DNA of 64,000 bases. It comes from Thermoanaerobaculales bacterium (lineage in GTDB: Bacteria > Acidobacteriota > Thermoanaerobaculia > Thermoanaerobaculales > Sulfomarinibacteraceae). The notes beneath the pieces are model-generated. The model made no database searches and was not told where the DNA came from. It saw only the letters and a program-made list of their open reading frames with translations. This document shows, one piece after another, positions 39,458-47,256 of this stretch. Position numbers and translations under genes: made by a program. Positions within the stretch are counted from its first letter, which is position 1. Every line of letters starts with the position of its first letter. The stretch spans positions 18,700 to 82,699 of the forward strand of contig JALOLD010000012.1 of the NCBI GenBank assembly GCA_025456145.1. Reading direction: 5' to 3'.

Positions 39458-39655
39458 CTACGACGGACGGTGGAACCTCCGCTCCCAGCGCTCGACGAAC
39501 TGCGCCCAGGTCATCTTCGACGAGGTGTGCCAGACCTCGGCGAAAAGCGGGCTCGACAGCTCGGCGGCCTGGATCTCGGCCGGGGTGTCCGGTCGCGGGC
39601 GCCGGCGGCGCGATGGCTCGGTGTCGACTCGACGGCTCGGCTTCCTGCGGCTCAT
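39458..39655 (-). CDS. Small basic hypothetical protein
   Basis: 65 residues: a basic, disordered N-terminus (MSRRKPSRRVDTEPSRRRRP) and a C-terminal amphipathic part (SPLFAEVWHTSSKMTWAQFVERWERRF). No family recognised. The C-terminal half looks protein-like, which supports a real gene; the ATG at 39655 is the only reasonable start. It sits between the kinase gene and the divergent MinD-like gene. Confidence 0.45.
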   Translation of the reverse strand: MSRRKPSRRVDTEPSRRRRPRPDTPAEIQAAELSSPLFAEVWHTSSKMTWAQFVERWERRFHRPS

Positions 39656-39797
39656 ACCTGCTCCTGACCGTCCCCCGCAGGACCTCACCCTGTGTACGGC
39701 CCCCGATCGGCTGGCGTCACGACCGAAGTGGTACCATCCCCTGGGGGGGCGCCGGAGCCGGCTCGCGATCGAGGCTGCGGCCGCCGCGCTGCGAACG

Positions 39798-40733
39798 ATG
39801 ATCGATGTCTTCCACGACGACTCCGCCAGCGAGGGGCCGCGGATCTGGGCGATCGGCGGCGGGAAGGGTGGTGTCGGCAAGTCGGTGCTCGCCGCCAACC
39901 TCGGGGTGGTGCTCGCCAAGCGCCGGGAGCGGGTGGTGCTCGTCGACGCCGATCTCGGCGGCGCCAACCTCCACACCATCCTCGGCATACCGGACCCCGA
40001 GCTGACCTTGTCGGACTATGTCGGCGGTCGCGCCCGATCGCTCGCCGACATCGTGCTCGAAACGTCGATTCCAGGGCTCCGCCTGGTCAGTGGCGCCCAC
40101 GCCCTGGCCGAGATGGCCAACCTCAAGAGCGGCCAGAAGCTCAGGATCCTCCGCCATCTCGGCGACCTCTCGGCGGACCACGTCATCCTCGATCTGGGCG
40201 CCGGGTCCGGCGTCAACGTCCTCGACTTCTTCCTGGCCTCGCACCGCGGCATCCTGGTCGTCGTCCCCCAGCCGACCTCGGTCGAGAACGCCTACCAGTT
40301 CATCAAGGCGGCCTTCGCCCGCCGTCTCAACCAGACCGAGCCCCGGCGGAAGATCGCCGCGGCCCTCGGGCGCGCCGCGGCCGGCGCCGGTGGTCGTCCG
40401 ACGCGATCGGCCCGCGATCTGGTCGCGGACATCATGGTGATCGACGCCGAGGCCGGAGCCGCGGTGCTCGCCGCCGCGGCGACCTTCGGCGCCTCGGTCG
40501 TCGTCAACCAGGCCTCGAGCGCGAGCCACGAGCGCCTCGCCGCCGAGATGAGCATGGCGTGCCGCGAGTACTACGGCATCGCGGTCGACGCCCTCGGGAC
40601 CCTGCCCACCGACCCCCTCGTCGGTCGCTCGGTGATCGACCGCGAGCCGGTGGTCCAGACCCACCCCGATTGTCCGTTCGCCATCGCGGTCCGCCGGCTC
40701 GCGAGTAACCTCGACGGGGCGGCCCGTGGTTGA
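39798..40733 (+). CDS. MinD/FlhG-like P-loop ATPase, copy 1
   Basis: 311 residues. The deviant Walker A is GGGKGGVGKSVLAANL (signature Lys plus P-loop Lys), followed by VLVDADLGGANLHTILG, and a Walker B-like ILDLGAGSGVNVLDFFL. The second half is helix-rich. This is the FlhG/MinD-related group often annotated as ParA in Deltaproteobacteria and Acidobacteria; such ATPases dimerise on membranes or partners to position cell structures. It overlaps the next gene by eight bases. A paralogue with the same neighbour is at 60.98 kb; both keep NLHT, LVSGA, SVENAY and FIKAA. ATG 39798 is closest to the ATPase domain. Confidence 0.85.
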   Translation: MIDVFHDDSASEGPRIWAIGGGKGGVGKSVLAANLGVVLAKRRERVVLVDADLGGANLHTILGIPDPELTLSDYVGGRARSLADIVLETSIPGLRLVSGAHALAEMANLKSGQKLRILRHLGDLSADHVILDLGAGSGVNVLDFFLASHRGILVVVPQPTSVENAYQFIKAAFARRLNQTEPRRKIAAALGRAAAGAGGRPTRSARDLVADIMVIDAEAGAAVLAAAATFGASVVVNQASSASHERLAAEMSMACREYYGIAVDALGTLPTDPLVGRSVIDREPVVQTHPDCPFAIAVRRLASNLDGAARG

Positions 40734-41277
40734 GGAGATCCGGCGCGAGGATTGGGAGGTGCTCGGGATCGAGCCCGGCGCCGACCTCGAAAAGGTGCAC
40801 CGCGCCTACCACACCCGTCGCAGCCTCTTCTCCCCGAGCTCGCTGGCCACCTACTCGCTGCTCAGGACCGAGGAGCGCAACGAGCTCCTGGCACGGCTCG
40901 ACGAGGCCTTCATGCGGATCTCGAACGCCGCTGCCTATCTGGCCTCCGCCAAGGGCGGATCGGGGGCAGACGACGAGCTTGTCGACGAGGCGCTGGCCGG
41001 GCTCCGAACGCCGACCGATCTGGTCGGCGACCCCGGGGCCTACCTCCGCCATCACCGGCTCGTCTCGGGTCTCACCCTCGAGCAGGTCTCGGTCGAGACC
41101 AAGGTCCGGCCCAACCTGCTCGAGGCCATCGAACGCGAGACCTGGCGTCTTCTACCGGCGCCGGTGTTTGTCCGGGGCTTCGTGCTCCAGGTCGCCCGCC
41201 TGCTCCGGATCGACGAGCCCGAGGCCCTCGCCGCCGCCTACCTCGAGAAGATGCGGCTCGAGCGCGGCGACGACTGA
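40726..41277 (+). CDS. J-domain-like plus RodZ-type HTH protein, copy 1
   Basis: 183 residues. The N-terminal ~65 residues look like a J-type helical hairpin (EDWEVLGIEPGADLEKVHRAYHTRRSLF) but lack the HPD tripeptide. The C-terminal half is a helix-turn-helix of the cytoskeletal RodZ type (GAYLRHHRLVSGLTLEQVSVETKVRPNLLEAIE, then PAPVFVRGFVLQVARLL). No transmembrane helix is visible. It is coupled to the MinD-like ATPase gene by an overlap and is probably its partner. The same two-gene order recurs at 61-62.4 kb. GTG 40726 is used. Confidence 0.8.
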   Translation: MVEEIRREDWEVLGIEPGADLEKVHRAYHTRRSLFSPSSLATYSLLRTEERNELLARLDEAFMRISNAAAYLASAKGGSGADDELVDEALAGLRTPTDLVGDPGAYLRHHRLVSGLTLEQVSVETKVRPNLLEAIERETWRLLPAPVFVRGFVLQVARLLRIDEPEALAAAYLEKMRLERGDD

Positions 41278-41286
41278 CCGGTAGCC

Positions 41287-41670
41287 TCAGCGGGCTTCGA
41301 CGACGACGATCGACTCGGCGGCCGCCGCGACCCGCTGCTGAACGTCTTCGCTCGTCCGACCCTCGATCTCGGCGAGCATCCTGAGCTTGCGCTGCCAGGG
41401 TGGGGTCGGCCTGCGGCCCTGGGCGCGGCTCACCGCGAGGTCCTGGGCGAGCGCCGACTCGATCTCTCGGCGCAGCCTCCGGGCGTGGAGCCTCGCCTCC
41501 TCCTTGAGCTCGACGACGAGCTCGCCGGTCGGCCGGCCGAGCATCTCTGCCAGACGCTCGACCCGGAAGTGCCAGCGCTGCATCTCCAGCGGACGCCGCG
41601 CCGTCGGCGGGGTGTTCTCGACCGCTGACCAGTCCATGACGAGCACGTGCCACAACGGTCTCGCCTCCAT
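41287..41670 (-). CDS. Hypothetical partner of the ribbon-helix-helix gene
   Basis: 127 residues, charged and helical (LARLHARRLRREIESALAQDLAVSRAQGRR-like stretch in the middle), cytoplasmic. No family recognised. It begins three bases after the stop of a ribbon-helix-helix gene, so the two are one transcript; small second genes after an RHH gene are often toxins, but nothing in this sequence resembles RelE, MazF or PIN toxins. It converges with the J/HTH gene, with ten bases between the stops. Confidence 0.6.
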   Translation of the reverse strand: MEARPLWHVLVMDWSAVENTPPTARRPLEMQRWHFRVERLAEMLGRPTGELVVELKEEARLHARRLRREIESALAQDLAVSRAQGRRPTPPWQRKLRMLAEIEGRTSEDVQQRVAAAAESIVVVEAR

Positions 41671-41673
41671 CGT

Positions 41674-41913
41674 CTACTCCCTCCTCCGCTCCGCCGGTTC
41701 GTCGAGCGCCGGGAGCCGTCCGTGCTCCTTCTGGAAGACCTCGAGATAGCTCTGGAGGGCCGTCGTGACGACTGCCCACAGAGGAACGTCGCGAATCGTC
41801 GCCACGACCTTCAGCCGACGAACGACCTCGCGGGGGACATAGGTCGAGAAGTGGTCCGGCCGGGCCCCGCCCGCGATCTCCGTCCGGGTTGCGGTCGCCG
41901 TGCTCTTCCCCAT
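41674..41913 (-). CDS. Ribbon-helix-helix DNA-binding protein
   Basis: 79 residues. A short disordered N-terminus is followed by a beta strand and two helices typical of RHH repressors and antitoxins: HFSTYVPREVVRRLKVVATIRDVPLWAVVTTALQSYLEVFQKEHG. Such proteins bind DNA as dimers and usually repress their own operon. A perfect 20-base palindrome lies 48-67 bases upstream of its ATG, inside the probable promoter. First gene of a two-gene unit. Confidence 0.7.
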   Translation of the reverse strand: MGKSTATATRTEIAGGARPDHFSTYVPREVVRRLKVVATIRDVPLWAVVTTALQSYLEVFQKEHGRLPALDEPAERRRE

Positions 41914-41960
41914 CGCTGCCTCGCCGCTCCCTTCGCCGCATCAGTGGATCGAGAGTATCA

Positions 41961-41980
41961 TATACATATTTGTATGTATA
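41961..41980. promoter_or_regulatory. Perfect AT-rich palindromic operator
   Basis: TATACATA (41961-41968) and TATGTATA (41973-41980) are exact reverse complements separated by TTTG. This AT-rich block in a very GC-rich genome lies just upstream of the RHH gene and overlaps where its promoter should be, so it is the likely autoregulatory site. The other flank is the 3' end of ubiX, which is transcribed the same way. Confidence 0.65.
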
Positions 41981-42028
41981 CATGTCAGCCTCCACAACAC
42001 CAGATCGAGAGGCTTCGGACATCGGCGG

Positions 42029-42652
42029 CTAGGGGCCCTCGTCGTCGAGCGGCGTCGACGTCGCCGGGCCCGCCCATCGGTGGAGGAGACCCTCCGGGGG
42101 CTCGACGCCGATCAGGTCGAGGATATGACCGACCGTCTGGTCGACGATCTCTTCGACCGACCGCGGCAGGTGATAGAAGGCAGGCATCGGAGGAAGGACC
42201 ACCGCCCCGAGCTCGGCGACCCGGACCAGCAGCCTCAGGTGGCCGAGATGGAGGGGGGTCTCACGGGGCACGAGGACCAGCCGGCGCCGCTCCTTCAGCG
42301 TCACCTCGGCGGCCCGGATGAGGAGGTTGTCGGCGTACGAGTTGGCGATCCCCGACAGCGTCTTCATCGAGCAGGGAACGACCACCATCGCCGAGGTGAC
42401 AAAGGAGCCGGAGGCGATGGCGGCCGCGATGTCGTTGACCCGGTGGTTGTGGTCGGCGAGGCCCTCGACCTCGGTCACCGACCGCGACGTCTCGAGCTGG
42501 ATCGTCCGCTTGGCGGCGTTGGTCAGCACGAGGTGGGTCTCGACGTCGTCGACCGTGCGCAGCACCTCGAGCAGACGGATCGCGTACACCACCCCGCTGG
42601 CGCCGCTGACGCCGACGACGATCCTGCGCGGACGACCCGACCGATCCGACAT
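42029..42652 (-). CDS. ubiX: Flavin prenyltransferase UbiX
   Basis: 207 residues. The flavoprotein motifs RIVVGVSGASGVVYAIRLLEVL, SMKTLSGIANSYADNLLIRAAEVTLKERRRLVLVPRETPL and VLPPMPAFYHLPRSVEEIVDQTVGHILDLIG are characteristic. The enzyme attaches dimethylallyl phosphate to FMN to make prenylated FMN for UbiD-type decarboxylases used in quinone or aromatic metabolism. No ubiD gene lies in the window. ATG 42652 is standard. A short C-terminal tail beyond the usual end is disordered. Confidence 0.93.
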   Translation of the reverse strand: MSDRSGRPRRIVVGVSGASGVVYAIRLLEVLRTVDDVETHLVLTNAAKRTIQLETSRSVTEVEGLADHNHRVNDIAAAIASGSFVTSAMVVVPCSMKTLSGIANSYADNLLIRAAEVTLKERRRLVLVPRETPLHLGHLRLLVRVAELGAVVLPPMPAFYHLPRSVEEIVDQTVGHILDLIGVEPPEGLLHRWAGPATSTPLDDEGP

Positions 42653-42703
42653 GCGCGTGGATCGTACCAGATGCGGCGCCGACCCGCGTCCGAGGGCTCT
42701 CCC

Positions 42704-43189
42704 CTACTCGGCCGGCCCGCTCGCGTCGCCCTGGAAGGACTGGAGAGCGAGATAGCTCTCGCCGAAGCGTTTGACGTTGTCCGACTGCCGGTCGAAGGCG
42801 TCCCAGTGCCCCTCCTCGGCGGCCACCAGATCCTCGAAGAGCTTCTTGGTGCCGGAGTCGGCGTTGGCGGCGCACTCGACCGCGAACCGGTTGTACATCG
42901 CGATCGCCTCTTGCTCGAGCGCGTCCGCCTTGCGCAGCATCTCCTGGGCGTCGTGGATCTTCTCGACCTCGCGCCCGACCACCAGCTCGACCTCGCCCTT
43001 GAGGAAGAGGATCCGCTCCGCGATCATCTCGGCGTGCTGCATCTCCTCGATCGCGGTCTGCTTGAGCATGACGGCGAGCGGCGTGTAGCCGAGATCGTCG
43101 AGCCGGAAGTGAAAGTACATGTACTGGTGGATGGCGGCTAGCTCGTCGGCGATCGCCGTGTTCAGCAGCTCGATGCTCTTCTCGTACAT
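42704..43189 (-). CDS. bfr: Bacterioferritin
   Basis: 161 residues of the four-helix ferritin fold. Dinuclear-iron ligands are visible: Glu in IADELAAIHQY, Glu/His in AIEEMQHAEMIAER, Glu in DALEQEAIAMYN and Glu/His in VAAEEGHWDAFDRQ. A Met in the second helix region could be the heme axial ligand, but I did not confirm it. The 24-mer stores iron and detoxifies it. ATG 43189 follows GGAGGATCGG; the longer frame upstream is not protein-like. Confidence 0.92.
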   Translation of the reverse strand: MYEKSIELLNTAIADELAAIHQYMYFHFRLDDLGYTPLAVMLKQTAIEEMQHAEMIAERILFLKGEVELVVGREVEKIHDAQEMLRKADALEQEAIAMYNRFAVECAANADSGTKKLFEDLVAAEEGHWDAFDRQSDNVKRFGESYLALQSFQGDASGPAE

Positions 43190-43235
43190 CCGATCCTCCC
43201 GAAGGCGCGCAACCGCGATTGTACCCCGACCACCA

Positions 43236-44927
43236 TCACCCGCCCGAGCCATGGCGGATCACGCCGAGCCGGCTCGAGCCGTCGACCACGACCTCGAGCG
43301 GCCGGGCGAACCGGACGTGACGGACGTGGCGTCCCTCCCACACCGGCTCGGCCGTGGCCAGCCGATCGAGGGACACCCGGGTCGCGCCGCCGTGCTCGAT
43401 CGACAGGACCAGGACCTTCTGGCTCAGCAGGTGGTGGAAGAAGTGCGTCCCCTGGCTGAGGTTGAGCGGCGCATCGGCGAGGGCGAGCTCGACGATCACC
43501 TGCGCGGCCGAGATCTGGCCCCAGCGGACCGGAACCCCGTACCGGTCGTCGGTCGTCCCCCACCGGCCGTAGCCGATGAAGATCGCCGGCCTCCCCTCCT
43601 CGAGCAGACCGCGGTTGACCGCCTCGAGCTCCGACGCGATGATCCGCGTCCGCGTCCGGTCGAAGGCCTCGGGCTTGATGTAGACCACATCGTCGATGTC
43701 GGTCCGCACCCCGCAGCCGAGACAGCTCTCCGACGCCACGATCACACCTTCTCCGTCGAGGTCCCCACGCTCGATGGAGGCCTCGCCGGTCGGCGCGGGC
43801 ATCGTCTTGAGCTGGACCAGGCCGAAGCGGACCGGAACCCCGGTCGCCGGGTCGAGACAGGCCGCGAGCTCGATCTCCACCTCGCTCTCGGTCTCGGCGC
43901 ACGCCTGGTCGAGGATGCTCTGGACCACGCTGACGAAGGGAATCGACCGCGAGCGGAGCAGCGGCAGGAAGGTCAGCACCCTCGGACCCAGGCCGTCGAT
44001 CCCGGCGCGCAGCCGGTCGGACTCGGCGTCGTAGGTCGAGGCGACGAGGGCCAGGACCCCGTCCGCCTCGGCGTCGCCGAGACCCCAGCGCCGGAGGAAC
44101 TCGTCCTCCCGGTCGGCCTCGGCCGTCGGTTCGCCGCTCACATCGAGGGCCAGGAAGCTGGTCTGGGAGTACTTGAGCAGGTCGCCGGTACTCTTGAAAG
44201 GCGGTGGCGCGGTCGGGCGCTTCGGGCAGATGCTCCAGGCGTGGCCCTCGGCGATGATCCCACCGAACCCGAGGGCGAGGGTCACGACACCCTCTTCGGG
44301 GCGGTTCCCAGGCACCGGGTAGTGGTTGGTCGACCGGGCGACCGCCGACACCGTCGGGTAGAAACGCGAGCCGTGCGCCGCACCGACCGCGCGCTGGACG
44401 ACCACGGCCATCCGCTCGGACGCCGACGGGTGGCCGGCGCCGAGCCGGGCGCTCACCGCATCGGCGAAGAAGGTCGACGCCCAGACCAGGCGGACCGCGT
44501 CGGCGAGCTGACGCCGGCGCCGCTCGAGGTCGGCTCCGGCGTTTGGGATGAGCTTCGCCACATACGCCCCGCCGAACGACCGTCCGATCTCGGCCTCGAG
44601 CACGCTCGAGGGCCGGACCGCGAGCGGTCCGTCGAGCTGCCGAACCAGCGCCGCGAGCTCGTCGGCCAGCCCCGGAGGCAGCTCGGCCCGGACGAACCGT
44701 CGGGCGATCTGGCGGTCGGACAGGCCTTCGAGGGCGTCGACCTCGAGCAGGTTCCGCTCGAGGAAGGCCGAGTAGACGTCGGCGGCGATGACCGCGAAGG
44801 CCGGCACCTCGACCGAGACCTCGGCATCGGCGGGCAGCGCCAGACGGCCCAGCACCCGCTCACCGAGGAGATCGAGCCCAGCGGCGGTGAACCCGGCCGG
44901 TCCGGTACCGATGACATCGAGCGCCAT
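43236..44927 (-). CDS. Stand-alone PEP synthase N-terminal (PPDK_N) ATP-binding protein
   Basis: 563 residues. The middle part matches the pyruvate phosphate dikinase/PEP synthase ATP-binding domain: LDGPLAVRPSSVLEAEIGRSFGGAYVAKL, VVVQRAVGAAHGSRFYPTVSAVARSTNHYP and VTLALGFGGIIAEG. The swivelling phosphohistidine domain and the TIM-barrel PEP domain of true PEP synthase are missing, so it cannot carry out the full reaction alone. It may phosphorylate or ligate another partner in trans. Flanked by bacterioferritin (same strand) and a divergent DUF4136 gene. Confidence 0.75.
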   Translation of the reverse strand: MALDVIGTGPAGFTAAGLDLLGERVLGRLALPADAEVSVEVPAFAVIAADVYSAFLERNLLEVDALEGLSDRQIARRFVRAELPPGLADELAALVRQLDGPLAVRPSSVLEAEIGRSFGGAYVAKLIPNAGADLERRRRQLADAVRLVWASTFFADAVSARLGAGHPSASERMAVVVQRAVGAAHGSRFYPTVSAVARSTNHYPVPGNRPEEGVVTLALGFGGIIAEGHAWSICPKRPTAPPPFKSTGDLLKYSQTSFLALDVSGEPTAEADREDEFLRRWGLGDAEADGVLALVASTYDAESDRLRAGIDGLGPRVLTFLPLLRSRSIPFVSVVQSILDQACAETESEVEIELAACLDPATGVPVRFGLVQLKTMPAPTGEASIERGDLDGEGVIVASESCLGCGVRTDIDDVVYIKPEAFDRTRTRIIASELEAVNRGLLEEGRPAIFIGYGRWGTTDDRYGVPVRWGQISAAQVIVELALADAPLNLSQGTHFFHHLLSQKVLVLSIEHGGATRVSLDRLATAEPVWEGRHVRHVRFARPLEVVVDGSSRLGVIRHGSGG

Positions 44928-45187
44928 ACCCCGCTCCTTCCCGCAGCGAGTTGCGATAACCCCGTTGTCGTCGTCTTGATCATCTATACCACACGCTGTC
45001 TCGGCGGCGCCTCGGTGTCAAGGGCTCGGGCCCGACGGACGGCAGGATGTTCCGACGGGAGGCCGTACCGGTCGGACATAAACGCCCGCGGCCGGCTGTT
45101 AGAATCGGTAGGTCGATCCCCGGCTGGATCCTCCGGTAAGCGTACGACCCATTAGAAACCCGGCACGAAACGAAAAGGAGAGCTCTC

Positions 45188-45745
45188 ATGAAGCGCGCAC
45201 TCGGGATTGCCATCGCCCTCGGCCTCGCCGCCACGCCGGCCTTGGCCCAGAAGGTCACCATCGACTATGCCCACGACTTCAGCTTCGCCGACGTGAAGAC
45301 CTTCTCGTACGTCGACAACGAGGAGTCGAAAGCGCAGAACCCGATGATGCACGACCGCATCGTGTCGATGATCAAGGCACGGCTGATCGCCGGCGGTCTC
45401 ACCGAGGCGACCGCCGATCCGGACGTCTACATCACCTACCACCTCACGACCGAGGAGCAGACCACCTACTCGACCACGAGCTTCGGCTACGGGGGCTACT
45501 GGGGCGGCTGGGGCGGCTGGGGGTACGGGCCGAGCATGGCGTCGTCGACCACCATGGCGCACAACTACGTCGAGGGAACGCTCATCTTCGACCTCTACGA
45601 TGCGGCCGAGAAGAAGATGGTGTGGCGCGGCACCGGGACAGTGACCGTCAAGGACGCGCCCGAGAAGCAGGTCAAGCAGGTCGAGAGCATCATCGAGAAG
45701 CTCGGCAAGAAGTGGCACAAGATCATCGCCGGCAAGGGCAAGTAG
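45188..45745 (+). CDS. DUF4136-type secreted protein
   Basis: 185 residues with a signal peptide ending ATPALAQ. The mature part starts VTIDYAHDFSFADVKTFSYVD and ends with DLYDAAEKKMVWRGTGTVTVKD, the usual beginning and end of the DUF4136 domain; between them is a Gly/Trp/Tyr-rich loop (GYGGYWGGWGGWGYG). Many relatives are lipoproteins, but no lipobox is present here. Periplasmic or outer-membrane associated; function unknown. ATG 45188 has AAAAGGAGAG upstream, and a strong hairpin follows the stop. Confidence 0.85.
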   Translation: MKRALGIAIALGLAATPALAQKVTIDYAHDFSFADVKTFSYVDNEESKAQNPMMHDRIVSMIKARLIAGGLTEATADPDVYITYHLTTEEQTTYSTTSFGYGGYWGGWGGWGYGPSMASSTTMAHNYVEGTLIFDLYDAAEKKMVWRGTGTVTVKDAPEKQVKQVESIIEKLGKKWHKIIAGKGK

Positions 45746-45778
45746 CCGGCTCAGACAACCGACCGAGCGCTCACCGCA

Positions 45779-45800
45779 CGCCCCGGCGCCCGCCGGGGCG
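45779..45800 (+). terminator. Rho-independent-type terminator hairpin
   Basis: A perfect 10-bp stem, CGCCCCGGCG (45779-45788), two-base loop CC and its complement (45791-45800), followed by TTGT. It lies 33 bases after the DUF4136 stop codon. The T tract is short, so efficiency is uncertain, but position and stem strength fit a terminator. Confidence 0.7.
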
Positions 45801-45830
45801 TTGTCGCGCTCGGCCCCGTCGGCTGCCGAC

Positions 45831-45844
45831 TTGACCGAGGTCAA
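45831..45844. promoter_or_regulatory. FNR/HcpR-type palindrome in front of the cytochrome operon
   Basis: TTGAC-CGAG-GTCAA is a perfect CRP/FNR-family inverted repeat. The GAC/GTC half-sites resemble boxes described for HcpR-like nitrosative-stress regulators, whereas classical FNR prefers GAT/ATC. If bound at -41.5, transcription would start near 45879, with CATTGT (45867-45872) as a weak -10, well placed for a class II activated promoter of the gene starting at 45926. Confidence 0.6.
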
Positions 45845-45925
45845 GGTCGCGACGCAACAACCCCGCCATTGTCGAGACGAGATCGCGAGCGTAGGATCTC
45901 TCCAACAACGAGCTGGGGGTGGAAG

Positions 45926-47254
45926 ATGCGTCGCATCGCCATGGTCGTGGGTCTGATCGTCCTGTCGTCGCCCGTCGTTGGCGCCGCCGACGACCCGAAG
46001 GTCGCCGGCGCCTGCATGACCTGCCACAAGGAGAAGTCGCCCGGGCTCTACAAGCAGTGGTTCGAGTCGGAGCACGCGGCGCACAACGTCACCTGCCTGA
46101 GCTGCCACCAGGCCGAGCGCGGCGAGGCGGACGCCTTCAGCCACTACGACGCGATCATCGCGACCCTGGTGACGCCCAAGGACTGCGGTCGGTGCCACCC
46201 CAGGCCGGCCGACGAGGTCGGCGCCTCCTACCACGCCACCGCCGGCCAGATCCTCGACTCCGCCGACGCCTACCTGGCCCACGTCGCCGCCGGCGACCCG
46301 GTCGCGGTGCTGGGCTGCGAGAGCTGCCACGGCGGCAAGGTCGAGATCGACCCGAAGAGCCCGAACCGGCTCGCCCGCCGGAGCTGGCCGAACTCGGGGA
46401 TCGGACGGATCAACCCCGACGGCTCGCTCGGCTCGTGCAACGCCTGCCACACCCGGCACGGCTTCTCGAAGGCGCAGGCCCGTCAGCCCGAGGCCTGCTC
46501 GAAGTGCCACCTCGGTCCCGATCACCCCCAGAAGGAGGTCTACGAGGAGTCGAAGCACGGCAACACCTACTACACCAACGTCGACGACATGAACCTCGAG
46601 GCCGACTCGTGGGTGGTCGGAGTCGACTACTCCGAGGCCCCGACCTGCGCGAGCTGCCACATGTCGGCGACCAGGACCCAGGGCGTCACCCACGACGTCG
46701 GCCAGCGGATCGCCTGGACGCTGAGACCGCCGGTCTCCGAGCACAAGGAGAGCTGGCAGGCCAAGCGCGCCAACATGCAGGATGTCTGCACCGCCTGCCA
46801 CACCAGGACCTTCACCGACGGCCACTTCCACCAGTTCGACGCGTCGGTCCGGCTGTACAACGAGAAGTTCGCCGAGCCGGCGACCGAGCTGATGAAGATC
46901 GTGCGGAGCAAGAAGCTCCTCGAGAACCCGGCGAGCTTCTCGAACAAGATCGAGTGGACCTACTGGGAGATCTGGCACCACGAGGGCCGAAGGGCCCGGC
47001 ACGGCGCCGCCATGATGGGGCCCGACTACACGTGGTGGCACGGCTTCTACGACATCGCCCAGCACTTCTACTTCAAGCTGCTCCCCGAGGCCCGCGAGCT
47101 CGGCGACCCCGACGTCGACGCCTACGTCGACCGGATCCTCTCCTCCGACCCGATGCACCGCTGGGTGCGCGAGCAGACCGACGACCTGAAGAAGCAGATC
47201 CGCTCCGGCGAGATGCAGAGGGTCTACGAGAGGTTCTTCGAAGCCGGGGAGTGA
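45926..47254 (+). CDS. Octaheme HAO-like cytochrome c
   Basis: 442 residues with a signal peptide ending VVGAADD and eight CxxCH heme sites: CMTCH, CLSCH, CGRCH, CESCH, CNACH, CSKCH, CASCH, CTACH. Heme number, length and the C-terminal GPDYTWWHGFYDIAQHFY fit the hydroxylamine-oxidoreductase-like octaheme family, which includes nitrite or hydroxylamine reductases (epsilon-HAO group) as well as oxidases. Whether the Tyr that crosslinks the catalytic heme in true HAO is present cannot be settled by eye. Periplasmic. The next gene, two bases on, encodes a NapC-like membrane cytochrome, the arrangement of haoA-haoC reductase operons. ATG 45926 begins the signal peptide. Confidence 0.8.
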   Translation: MRRIAMVVGLIVLSSPVVGAADDPKVAGACMTCHKEKSPGLYKQWFESEHAAHNVTCLSCHQAERGEADAFSHYDAIIATLVTPKDCGRCHPRPADEVGASYHATAGQILDSADAYLAHVAAGDPVAVLGCESCHGGKVEIDPKSPNRLARRSWPNSGIGRINPDGSLGSCNACHTRHGFSKAQARQPEACSKCHLGPDHPQKEVYEESKHGNTYYTNVDDMNLEADSWVVGVDYSEAPTCASCHMSATRTQGVTHDVGQRIAWTLRPPVSEHKESWQAKRANMQDVCTACHTRTFTDGHFHQFDASVRLYNEKFAEPATELMKIVRSKKLLENPASFSNKIEWTYWEIWHHEGRRARHGAAMMGPDYTWWHGFYDIAQHFYFKLLPEARELGDPDVDAYVDRILSSDPMHRWVREQTDDLKKQIRSGEMQRVYERFFEAGE

Positions 47255-47256
47255 CC

